This document shows positions 56,436 to 64,000 of a stretch of DNA of 64,000 nt, piece by piece. The translations under genes and the position numbers were made by a program. Every line of letters begins with the position of its first letter. Position 1 is the first letter of the stretch. Origin of the DNA: Pontibacter silvestris. Lineage in GTDB: Bacteria; Bacteroidota; Bacteroidia; Cytophagales; Hymenobacteraceae. The stretch is from assembly GCF_020907275.1 (NCBI RefSeq), contig NZ_JAJJWI010000015.1, positions 1 through 64,000 on the forward strand. Direction: 5' to 3'. The notes beneath the pieces were generated by a model. It did not search any database. It was not told where the DNA came from and saw only the letters and a program-made list of their open reading frames with translations.

Positions 56436-56496
56436 TTTGTGTTAATAATTGTTATAGATACTGCCTATCTTTGTATGTGAAACTAACGTTGGTTAG
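56436..56496 (+). promoter_or_regulatory. predicted SusC3 promoter and palindromic operator
   Basis: TATCTTTG (56466-56473) is a full -7 match. ACTAACGTTGGTTAG (56482-56496) is a palindrome with CTAAC/GTTAG arms and a 4-base centre, nearly identical to ACTAACATTCGTTAG before SusC2. Both continue as GTTAGAT. TTTG at 56436-56439 lies 26 bases upstream of the -7 element. Confidence 0.55.
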
Positions 56497-56840
56497 ATAG
56501 TTGAAACTTAATGGAAAATATGAAGTATAAGGGCAAAATCATTTGCTATTCCTTTTTATAACAATATTTTAAGTGGAAACATTTAAATAAATCAATTGGC
56601 TTGTAAAATAAAATAAGGTGCTAGGAAATTAAAAACAGATAATTATTGCATAAAGTGTTTATGTAATTGATAAAAAAAATCAATAAACGCTAAGTGTAAA
56701 ATAAATTTTTGTCGCACAATTTTCTAACAAAGTCTCTTTATATAAATAGTCTGGGTTTTCTGCCAAAGCTTAGGGCAGTTTTAATGAAAGATGAATTATT
56801 AAACAGTTATTAATATATTTTAATAAGTACAGATCAATAT

Positions 56841-59800
56841 ATGTCTAAGGATAAAAGACTTACAGGGAAAGACTTCAATAATAAAGAGTCTTTGTCTAAA
56901 AGAAAAGTCGCTTCAGGATTGGCTGCTTTACTGCTAATAGCAGGTGTAGGCCAAATACATGCCGAAGCTGTGCCAAGCAATAGTAGTTCTGCAGATGTAG
57001 GTGCCGCAATTGGAAGGTATGGTAAAAATTTTCAGACGCAGCAAATTACAGGTACTGTTACAGACGCCACTACAGGTGAGGCTCTTCCGGGTGTAACGGT
57101 GCTGGTTGATGGATCAACAACTGGTACTGCTACAGGTATTAATGGGGATTTTACTATTAATGTGCCTAGCACAGACGCAACATTAGTGTTCTCATTTATT
57201 GGTTATGAGACTCAAAGAGTGCCGCTTAATGGCAGAACAAATGTAAATGTTCAGCTAGGTACAGACGCTCAGGCACTGGAAGAGGTGGTAGTAGTAGGTT
57301 ATGGTACTGTGCGTAAAAGTGATGTAACAGGAGCTGTATCAACTGTGCAAACAGAAAAAATCCAACAGGTAGCTACTGTGGATGTAAATCAGGCACTGCA
57401 GGGTAAAGTGGCTGGTGTGCAAATTACGCCTGGTTCTGGTGCGCCGGGTACTGGTGCCAAAGTAAGAATTAGAGGTATCGGTTCTTTTGGTGCAAGTGAC
57501 CCATTATATGTAGTAGATGGCTATCCTGTAGGAAGTATAGAATATCTTGCTCCAACTGATATTGAATCTATGGAAGTGTTAAAGGATGCTTCTGCTACAG
57601 CTATTTATGGTAACAGAGGTGCTAATGGTGTTATCATAGTTACTACAAAAAAGGGTAAAGCTGGTGCGCCTACTTTTAACTTTAATATGTATGCAGGTAT
57701 TCAGAATCCATGGCGCACGCTGGATCTGACTAATGCTGCAGAATATTCAAGATTATACTTGGAGGCATATACAAATGATGGCATTGATGTGACTGATCCT
57801 AATCAGTTCAATGCCACTAATTATGCTATCATGCGTAACGCCATTGATAATAACTTAGAAGGTACTGATTGGCAGGAAGAGGTTATTCATCAAAATGCTC
57901 CAATTCAGAACTATAACTTCTCTGTGAATGGAGGTGGAGAAAAGTCTAAGTACAGCGTGTCAGCTACTTACTTCAATCAGGACGGTACTATCATAAATAC
58001 CGGCATGAAAAAGTTCCTGATAAGAGCTAACAACGACTATACATTTAACTCCAGGTTCAGAGGTGGCTGGAGCCTGAACTATGTTAATGCCAGGTTTAAC
58101 AATTATCAGATAGATCAGTATGCAGGTGTTCTAACTACAGCTGCAGTAACGTCTCCGCTTACGCCAGCCTGGGACTCTGCAACAAACAATTATGGGCAGG
58201 CTACGCAATTTAGTACAGGTAATAACCCACTTCGAATTGCAAACGAAACACAAAACTTAACTACACAGCAGAATAGAATAGTAAGTACTGTGTATGGTGA
58301 AGCAGAAATAATAGATGGCTTAACGTTCCGCTCTACCTTTGGTGGAGACATGAGCTTCAATAAAATCAGAGAATATTTGCCGCAGTTTGAAATATCTCCA
58401 AATGAAGTTAGATCGCAGAGCGAGTTGTATGATGAAAGACAAAACGGCTGGCAGTGGACTTGGTCAAACGTGTTTAATTACAACAAAGAGTTTGGGAACC
58501 ACAGTATCAATGCAATGCTTGGTCAGGAAGCGCAGACACAACATGCTGATAATGTAAATATAACTGGTTATAATATTCTGAACGACCCTACACAGTTTTA
58601 TGTAGGTGCTGCAAAAAGCACAACCTATCAAGCTGGCAGTTTTGCAGAGGAGAGTAGCTTGTTTTCAGTATTTGGCCGTTTAAACTATAGCTACATGGGC
58701 AAGTATCTGCTTACAGCTACCGTTCGACGAGATGCTTCTTCAAGATTTACACCAGACAACAGAGTTGGTTACTTCCCGTCATTCTCTTTGGGGTGGAATG
58801 TAATGGAGGAGCCTTTTATGCAGGACATAAGCTGGTTATCTAACTTAAAAATAAGAGCAGGTTATGGTGAAGTAGGTAATCAGGGTATTGTAAGTACTAC
58901 ATCAACCAGCTATGTGGTACAACCACAGCAACGCTATGTTTTTGGTGGAGAAGTTGTCGAAGGTAGAGCAAACACTACTATCCGAAATACAGACCTTAAG
59001 TGGGAAACATCCGCAATGACGAATGTGGGTATAGATGCCGGTTTCCTGAATAATAAACTGAACTTAACTCTGGAGTATTTTGATAAGAGAACGCGAGACC
59101 TAATAGTTCAGGCGCCAATACCAGCTTATATAGGTGCACTTGCTCCTGCTGCAAATGCCGGAGACATGTTAAACAGAGGTTTTGAAGCAGCTGTTAACTA
59201 CAGACAAAGCGAAGGCGATTTTAGATACGATTTAGGAGTTAATGCATCTTTCATCAGAAACAAAGTCTTGAGCCTTGGTGGTGGAGAGGCCTTTACTAGT
59301 GCCGATGTGCATAGGCTAGGTAACGTCACCAGAATGGAAGAAGGCGAAGTATTTGCCTATTTCTATGGAAGACAGACAGACGGAATCTTCAACAGCCAGG
59401 AGGAAGTAAGCTCTTATGTTTACACTAATCCGGAAACAGGCGCAACAAACCTTATACAACCTAATGCACAGCCAGGCGATGTGAAGTTTGTTGACCTGAA
59501 TAATGATGGTGTTATCAATGATGAAGATAGAACGAAGCTAGGAAGTGCGATGCCAGACTTCACCTATGGTTTCAATGCATTTTTGGAGTATAAAAACTTT
59601 GACCTTAAAATCTTCTTCCAGGGCGTGTATGGTAATGAAACAGTAAATGCCATGTCTGTATTTACGGCAAACTCTACAGGTATCTGGAACTCTTATGAAT
59701 CTCGCTTGGATAGATGGACACCTGATAATCCGAATACAAATGAGCCAAGAATGACTGTTTCTGACGAGAATATAAATATTGCATTTTCAGACAGATATGT

Positions 59801-60053
59801 AGAGGATGGTAGTTATATACGCCTTAGAAACATACAACTTGGCTATACACTGCCAGAAGGCTTGACAAGCAAAATCGGAGTTAAAGCATTGAGAGTTTAT
59901 GTTTCTGCCGATAACCTGTTCACCCTCACAAATTATAAAGGTTATGAGCCTGAAGTTGGAGACCTGTGGGATAACCCTTACTACTATGGTGTAGATATGG
60001 CTACTTATCCACAAGCCAGGACATTTATTGGAGGACTAAACGTTACTTTCTAA
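56841..60053 (+). CDS. SusC-like TonB-dependent outer-membrane transporter 3
   Basis: The 1070-residue protein differs from the other two at the N-terminus. About 25 lysine-rich residues precede the hydrophobic signal (GLAALLLIAGVGQIHAEA), and a 35-residue Ser/Gly/Ala stretch separates it from the regulatory-like domain (QITGTVTDATTGEALPGVTVLVDG). DEVVVVGYGT-type text is present as EEVVVVGYGTVRKSDVTGA, followed by the plug (IRGIGSFGASDPLYVVDG, SATAIYGNRGANGVIIVTTKKGK) and a barrel ending GGLNVTF. The GH27 gene in the same block suggests galactosylated oligosaccharides as substrate. SusD3 starts about 17 bases downstream. Confidence 0.95.
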   Translation: MSKDKRLTGKDFNNKESLSKRKVASGLAALLLIAGVGQIHAEAVPSNSSSADVGAAIGRYGKNFQTQQITGTVTDATTGEALPGVTVLVDGSTTGTATGINGDFTINVPSTDATLVFSFIGYETQRVPLNGRTNVNVQLGTDAQALEEVVVVGYGTVRKSDVTGAVSTVQTEKIQQVATVDVNQALQGKVAGVQITPGSGAPGTGAKVRIRGIGSFGASDPLYVVDGYPVGSIEYLAPTDIESMEVLKDASATAIYGNRGANGVIIVTTKKGKAGAPTFNFNMYAGIQNPWRTLDLTNAAEYSRLYLEAYTNDGIDVTDPNQFNATNYAIMRNAIDNNLEGTDWQEEVIHQNAPIQNYNFSVNGGGEKSKYSVSATYFNQDGTIINTGMKKFLIRANNDYTFNSRFRGGWSLNYVNARFNNYQIDQYAGVLTTAAVTSPLTPAWDSATNNYGQATQFSTGNNPLRIANETQNLTTQQNRIVSTVYGEAEIIDGLTFRSTFGGDMSFNKIREYLPQFEISPNEVRSQSELYDERQNGWQWTWSNVFNYNKEFGNHSINAMLGQEAQTQHADNVNITGYNILNDPTQFYVGAAKSTTYQAGSFAEESSLFSVFGRLNYSYMGKYLLTATVRRDASSRFTPDNRVGYFPSFSLGWNVMEEPFMQDISWLSNLKIRAGYGEVGNQGIVSTTSTSYVVQPQQRYVFGGEVVEGRANTTIRNTDLKWETSAMTNVGIDAGFLNNKLNLTLEYFDKRTRDLIVQAPIPAYIGALAPAANAGDMLNRGFEAAVNYRQSEGDFRYDLGVNASFIRNKVLSLGGGEAFTSADVHRLGNVTRMEEGEVFAYFYGRQTDGIFNSQEEVSSYVYTNPETGATNLIQPNAQPGDVKFVDLNNDGVINDEDRTKLGSAMPDFTYGFNAFLEYKNFDLKIFFQGVYGNETVNAMSVFTANSTGIWNSYESRLDRWTPDNPNTNEPRMTVSDENINIAFSDRYVEDGSYIRLRNIQLGYTLPEGLTSKIGVKALRVYVSADNLFTLTNYKGYEPEVGDLWDNPYYYGVDMATYPQARTFIGGLNVTF

Positions 60054-60069
60054 TTTGAAAATTTTAGTA

Positions 60070-61686
60070 ATGAATTTTAAAATGAAATTTATAAAACATA
60101 TTGTACCCATCTTGGCCTTAGCTTTTGCGAGCCAGGCGTGTGAGGACTTCCTAGATAAGGAGCCGCTTGGGGTGGAAACTGACAGAACTTTTTACGAAGA
60201 CCCAGAGAACGCAGTACTAGCGGTTAATGGTATTTATGATGCCATCAGTTGGGATGCAGGTGGCGTGACTGGTTCCAGCAACACTTTTGAATGGATGTAC
60301 GGTGACGTACTTTCTGATGATGCTAAAAAAGGGAGTACTACCGGCGACTTTATTGAGATAAAGCAGATGGAAAGATGGGGAACTTTAACAAACTCTCCTA
60401 TAACCTCTAGTACCTGGAACAACATGTTTACAGCAATTTACAGAGCAAATCAGGTACTTTCTTACCTTCCTGCATCGTCCATAAACGAAGAGCTGAAAAC
60501 AAGGCTTTTAGGTGAAGCTTACTTCCTGAGAGGATACAGCTACTTTAATTTAGTTACCAAATTTGGAGGTTTACCTCTTATGGAAGAGCCTCTTCCAATT
60601 TCAGAATGGGGCCAGCTTGAAAGAGCTTCAATAGCTGATACATATGCTTTCATTCAGAATGATTTGCAGCAGGCTATAGAAATGCTTCCGCAAAGAGGTG
60701 AATATGCTGGCAGTGACTTAGGACGTGCAACACAGGGTGCAGCAAGAGCTTATTTAGCCAGAGCTTACATGTATCAGCTTGGTACAGATAATGCTAATGG
60801 GGTAACATGGCAGGATGTATATGATCAGACAAATGCTATTATTACTTCAGGGCAGTACTCTCTGTTCTCTAACTACGCTGGGTTGTTTGAAATTGAGAAT
60901 GAAAATAATGTAGAGTCTATCTTTGAGATTCAATTTTCAGATGTTGCCACAGGTTGGGGCCCTCCTAAAACAGGAACGGTGAACAACGTAATTCAAAACA
61001 ACCGTTCTACCTGGGGCTGGGGCTTCAACAACCCAACTCAGGATTTAGTAAGCGAGTTTGAAGGCAGAGATCCACGTTTGCCAGTAACAGTTTACTCAGA
61101 TGGAGATATTGTGGCAGGGGAGCTTCAGGTAATAGACTATCCGGGGCAAAATGAAACCGGGTACTTAAACAGAAAAGCTTTTGTTGAACCAAGCGCCAGG
61201 CCAAGCGATACGCAAAACAGTCCTAAAAACATTATCAAGTTCCGTTATGCTGATGTGTTATTGATGCAGGCAGAAGCGGCTTATCACTTAGGAAACGAAT
61301 CTGAAGCCCAGAGTTTGGTAAACCAGGTACGTCAGCGAGCCAGAAATAGCACAAGACCAAAAGGATCAACCGCAGAAGGAGCAACAGGCTATGTGCCGTA
61401 CGAGAACTTATCGGGAGTGCTACCAGATATTACTGCTTCTGGCCAGGATTTATTGGAAGCCATCTGGCACGAAAGAAGGGTAGAGTTAGGTATGGAGTCT
61501 CTTAGATACTATGACTTGGTAAGAACAGGTAGATATTTTGATGCTTTAGAAGAAAAGTATTCAGATGAAGTTCGCGTAGAAGCTGAAGAACGTAGCATTT
61601 CTGGTTCAGTTAACCCAATGCCAGTATTACCTATTCCAATTAACGAAGCCCAGGCTTGGGGAATAACTCAAAACCCAGGATATTAA
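60070..61686 (+). CDS. SusD/RagB-like glycan-binding lipoprotein 3
   Basis: I use ATG 60070; ATG 60082 is equally good, and a TTG at 60055 is less likely. The lipobox SQAC lies about 24 residues in and is followed by EDFLDKEPLG, a standard SusD beginning. Further matches are TFYEDPENAVLAVNGIYDAI, LGEAYFLRGYSYFNLVTKFGGLPLM and the C-terminal HERRVELGMESLRYYDLVRTGRYF. It is the surface subunit of the SusC3 transporter. A hairpin terminator follows the stop by 10 bases, so the pair may form a bicistronic unit with partial read-through to GH27. Confidence 0.95.
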   Translation: MNFKMKFIKHIVPILALAFASQACEDFLDKEPLGVETDRTFYEDPENAVLAVNGIYDAISWDAGGVTGSSNTFEWMYGDVLSDDAKKGSTTGDFIEIKQMERWGTLTNSPITSSTWNNMFTAIYRANQVLSYLPASSINEELKTRLLGEAYFLRGYSYFNLVTKFGGLPLMEEPLPISEWGQLERASIADTYAFIQNDLQQAIEMLPQRGEYAGSDLGRATQGAARAYLARAYMYQLGTDNANGVTWQDVYDQTNAIITSGQYSLFSNYAGLFEIENENNVESIFEIQFSDVATGWGPPKTGTVNNVIQNNRSTWGWGFNNPTQDLVSEFEGRDPRLPVTVYSDGDIVAGELQVIDYPGQNETGYLNRKAFVEPSARPSDTQNSPKNIIKFRYADVLLMQAEAAYHLGNESEAQSLVNQVRQRARNSTRPKGSTAEGATGYVPYENLSGVLPDITASGQDLLEAIWHERRVELGMESLRYYDLVRTGRYFDALEEKYSDEVRVEAEERSISGSVNPMPVLPIPINEAQAWGITQNPGY

Positions 61687-61696
61687 CAACCAATCT

Positions 61697-61740
61697 ACAA
61701 ACAGGAGGCTGCTTCAATTCAGGGGCAGTCTCCTGTTTGT
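61697..61740 (+). terminator. terminator after SusD3
   Basis: Bases 61697-61712 pair with 61725-61740 (ACAAACAGGAG... with ...CTCCTGTTTGT; one imperfect pair) around a 12-base loop. It probably reduces transcription into the GH27 gene. Confidence 0.7.
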
Positions 61741-61834
61741 TTATGCTGAAACCATACTTGATCAAGTCCTCTTTTTCAGTAAAACTATAGCAGTAAAATT
61801 ATTCTTTATAATTAATTTCAATAGTTAAAACTCA

Positions 61835-63067
61835 ATGAAAAAACTCCTTTCATTACTAATACTACTAACTTGTTCAGTTACAGCCTTTAGTCAGGGAAAT
61901 AACTATGAACAGAATTACAAAAAGTACGAAGGTTTGGCTTTAACCCCTCCCATGGGTTGGAACAGTTGGAATAAATTTGCTTGTAACGTAGACGAAAACT
62001 TAATTAAAGAAGTAGCTGATGCCATGGTAGCTTCAGGTATGAAAGATGCAGGTTATACTTACATCAACATAGACGACTGCTGGCATGGTGAGCGCGATAG
62101 CTTAGGATTTATTCATCCAGATCCAAAGCGTTTTCCATCGGGTATGAAAGCGCTTGCTGACTATATTCATGCGAAAGGATTGAAGTTTGGCATTTATTCT
62201 GATGCAGGTTCTCAGACCTGTGGCGGAAGGCCAGGTAGCCGTGGTTATGAGTTTCAGGATGCGCAGATGTACGCCAGCTGGGGTGTAGACTATCTGAAGT
62301 ATGACTGGTGTAACACTGAAGGATTGAAAGCTGAAGGGGCTTATAAAACCATGACCGCAGCTTTGCAAAAAGCAGGCAGACCAGTCGTGTTAAGCATCTG
62401 CGAGTGGGGAAATGATAAGCCTTGGGAGTGGGGCCAGACAGTAGGACACTTGTGGAGAACTACCGGAGACATTTACAACTGCTTCGACTGCATTGAAGAC
62501 CATGGAACATGGCAGTCTTGGGGTGTAATGCAGATTCTGGACAAGCAGGAAGGATTGCGCCAATATGCAGGCCCAGGACACTGGAACGACCCGGACATGC
62601 TGGAAGTAGGTAACGGAATGCCTGCAAACGAAGATCGTGCACACTTTACAATGTGGAGCATGATTGCTGCCCCGCTTATTGCCGGCAACGACTTGCGTAG
62701 CATGAGCAAGGAAACTACTGACATTCTTACCAATAAAGAAGTAATTGCAGTAAATCAGGACAAGCTGGGTATACAAGGGTTTAAATACGCCAGCAAAGAC
62801 AGCCTGGAAACATGGTTTAAGCCATTAGATGGTGGCAAGTGGGCAGTAGTTTTCTTAAACCGTAGTAAACAACCGCAAAAGGTTGAGTTCGATTGGAAAA
62901 ATACGCCTGTTACAGATGAGCTTTCTAAGAGAGAGCTGAATGCGTCAAAAACAACTTATAAGCTGCGTAACCTGTGGACTAAAAAGGATGTGGGCAACAC
63001 AAAGAAAGCTTTCAAAGCTGAAGTGCCTGCCCATGATGTGGTAATGCTATTGTTGTCTTCTAAGTAA
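61835..63067 (+). CDS. GH27 alpha-galactosidase
   Basis: The 410-residue protein has a signal peptide (cleavage near AFSQG). It is a full GH27 enzyme: LALTPPMGWNSWNKF, YINIDDCWHGERD, GLKFGIYSDAGSQTC, nucleophile D157 in DYLKYDWCN, and acid/base D254 in HWNDPDMLEVGNG. The C-terminal 110 residues form the usual beta-sandwich. It should remove alpha-1,6-galactose side chains from galactomannan oligosaccharides in the periplasm, clearing the backbone for GH26 and GH130. Length and motifs are complete. Confidence 0.95.
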   Translation: MKKLLSLLILLTCSVTAFSQGNNYEQNYKKYEGLALTPPMGWNSWNKFACNVDENLIKEVADAMVASGMKDAGYTYINIDDCWHGERDSLGFIHPDPKRFPSGMKALADYIHAKGLKFGIYSDAGSQTCGGRPGSRGYEFQDAQMYASWGVDYLKYDWCNTEGLKAEGAYKTMTAALQKAGRPVVLSICEWGNDKPWEWGQTVGHLWRTTGDIYNCFDCIEDHGTWQSWGVMQILDKQEGLRQYAGPGHWNDPDMLEVGNGMPANEDRAHFTMWSMIAAPLIAGNDLRSMSKETTDILTNKEVIAVNQDKLGIQGFKYASKDSLETWFKPLDGGKWAVVFLNRSKQPQKVEFDWKNTPVTDELSKRELNASKTTYKLRNLWTKKDVGNTKKAFKAEVPAHDVVMLLLSSK

Positions 63068-63102
63068 GTCTGTCTAAAAAAAAATTAACAGTGACAAAAG
63101 TG

Positions 63103-63134
63103 AAAGGCAGCTATCGGTTTAAGTAGCTGCTTTT
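63103..63134 (+). terminator. probable terminator after GH27
   Basis: GCAGCTA (63107-63113) pairs with TAGCTGC (63124-63130), extended by A/T pairs and followed by TTTT, 40 bases after the GH27 stop. Confidence 0.6.
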
Positions 63135-63168
63135 GCTTCTATATTATTGCTAATTAAATTGTTAAACT

Positions 63169-64000
63169 ATGTCGAAGAGTTCATTTTTAATAACGCTTCT
63201 GCTTCCAGTCCTTTTCCTGTTCATGGTGCATGATGTAAGAGGAAACGTTCAATTACCTGCTGTGTTTAGTAATCATATGGTACTACAGCAAAATTCAGAA
63301 GTAACCGTGTGGGGCTGGGCTAAGACTGGTGAAGAAGTTACAGTTATTCCAAGCTGGAATAACACCCCCATCAAAGTAAAAGCAGATAATCTTGCTAAAT
63401 GGCAGGTAAAGCTGCAAACACCAGCTGCAGGAGGTGGTCCTTATACTATAAAAGTGCAGGGCTACAATACTATTGAAATAGAAGATGTGCTGATAGGGGA
63501 AGTGTGGCTATGTTCCGGCCAGTCTAATATGGAGTGGACAGCCAGAGCAGGAATAGACCATGCAGCCGAGGAAGTACCCAAAGCAAATTACCCATCCATA
63601 CGCTTCTTTAGTGTACAGCACAGAACTGCTGATGCACCGCAGCTGGATCTTAATGGGGAATGGGTGGTATGTACACCTAAAACGATGATAGACTTTAGCG
63701 CCGTTGGTTACTTCTTTGGTCGGGAGCTATATCAAAACCTGAATGTTCCGGTAGGACTGATTAACAGTAGCTGGGGAGGTACGCCTGCCGAGATATGGAT
63801 GAACGCAGATACCATAGCTGCAGACAAAGAACTGGCCGAAGCTGCTGCGGAGCTAAAAGAAGTAGAGTGGGGACCAGTGCAACCTGGCAAAGCATACAAT
63901 GCCATGATTGCGCCACTTATTCCTTTCAAAATTGCAGGTGCGCTCTGGTACCAGGGCGAAGCGAATACTGGAAACCCGGAAGAATATGCGCAGTTGCTTC
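63169..64000 (+). CDS. sialate O-acetylesterase-like protein, cut by window edge
   Basis: The frame starts at ATG 63169 and remains open to the last base, giving 277 residues, so the C-terminus is missing. A signal peptide (about 1-25) is followed by LPAVFSNHMVLQQNSEVTVWGWAKTGEEV, the standard N-terminal sandwich of this family, and then the SGNH catalytic start GEVWLCSGQSNMEWT (Ser in GQSN) and GLINSSWGGTPAEIWM. In mannan loci, such esterases remove acetyl groups from mannose units; the family name comes from sialic acid esterases and should not be read as substrate proof. It follows the GH27 gene by 101 bases. Confidence 0.9.
   Translation, partial: MSKSSFLITLLLPVLFLFMVHDVRGNVQLPAVFSNHMVLQQNSEVTVWGWAKTGEEVTVIPSWNNTPIKVKADNLAKWQVKLQTPAAGGGPYTIKVQGYNTIEIEDVLIGEVWLCSGQSNMEWTARAGIDHAAEEVPKANYPSIRFFSVQHRTADAPQLDLNGEWVVCTPKTMIDFSAVGYFFGRELYQNLNVPVGLINSSWGGTPAEIWMNADTIAADKELAEAAAELKEVEWGPVQPGKAYNAMIAPLIPFKIAGALWYQGEANTGNPEEYAQLL

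Larger units (their letters stand above)
56113..56840. other. 728-base region between block 4 and SusC3
   Basis: No gene is seen. The region holds the terminator at 56187-56228 and the promoter/operator at 56436-56496. A very AT-rich leader of about 340 bases precedes SusC3. Confidence 0.5.

Noticed and set aside
1..64000. tRNA, rRNA genes, integrases or prophage genes
   Set aside because: None was recognised on reading the intergenic regions and frames; the only mobile trace is the transposase remnant near 2.5 kb.

Overview
The window looks like a chromosomal segment of a Bacteroidota species. The evidence is three SusC/SusD pairs, a hybrid two-component regulator, a type IX secretion tail, TAnnTTTG-type -7 elements and few Shine-Dalgarno sites. 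A Cytophagales/Hymenobacteraceae member such as Pontibacter is my best guess; that rank is inferred from gene style, not from any search.

Left part (1-12.8 kb): mixed genes. A truncated secreted beta-helix protein sits on the minus strand, followed by a gene-poor AT-rich stretch with a frameshifted IS5-like transposase remnant. Then come a small exported protein with an HTTM-type membrane protein, a CrtI-like FAD oxidoreductase, a B12-binding radical SAM protein, a nucleotidyltransferase/GHMP-kinase fusion, a DUF2798 protein, a small hydrophilic protein, a small lipoprotein and a 3-methyladenine DNA glycosylase. Two very long perfect hairpins lie among the small genes.

Right part (13.1 kb to the end): a very large polysaccharide utilisation region, nearly all on the plus strand. 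It opens with a 1388-residue hybrid two-component sensor/regulator. Block 1 (17.7-26.9 kb) is a GH31 enzyme with a PA14 insert, SusC1, SusD1 and a surface lipoprotein. Block 2 (27.0-35.1 kb) is a GH2 enzyme, a DUF1080 protein with a PA14-like domain, a beta-propeller/cytochrome c fusion, a second DUF1080 protein and an SGNH esterase. Block 3 (36.3-49.0 kb) is SusC2, SusD2, two IPT/TIG surface lipoproteins, a GH26 mannanase with a type IX sorting tail and a GH3 enzyme. Block 4 (49.1-56.1 kb) is an AraC regulator divergent from a lipoprotein GH26, a sodium/solute symporter, a GH130 mannosylglucose phosphorylase and an AGE-family epimerase. Block 5 (56.8 kb to the end) is SusC3, SusD3, a GH27 alpha-galactosidase and a truncated sialate-O-acetylesterase-like gene.

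Together the blocks fit breakdown of acetylated, galactosylated beta-mannan (galacto(gluco)mannan). Surface lipoproteins and secreted GH26 would cut the chain. SusCD complexes would import oligomers. GH27, GH3, GH2 and esterases would trim side groups. The symporter would bring in mannobiose, and epimerase plus GH130 would convert it through mannosylglucose to mannose-1-phosphate and glucose. The least explained parts are block 2, which looks like an oxidative (3-keto type) glycoside cleavage module with a cytochrome-linked dehydrogenase, and a repeated promoter architecture placed before several blocks.
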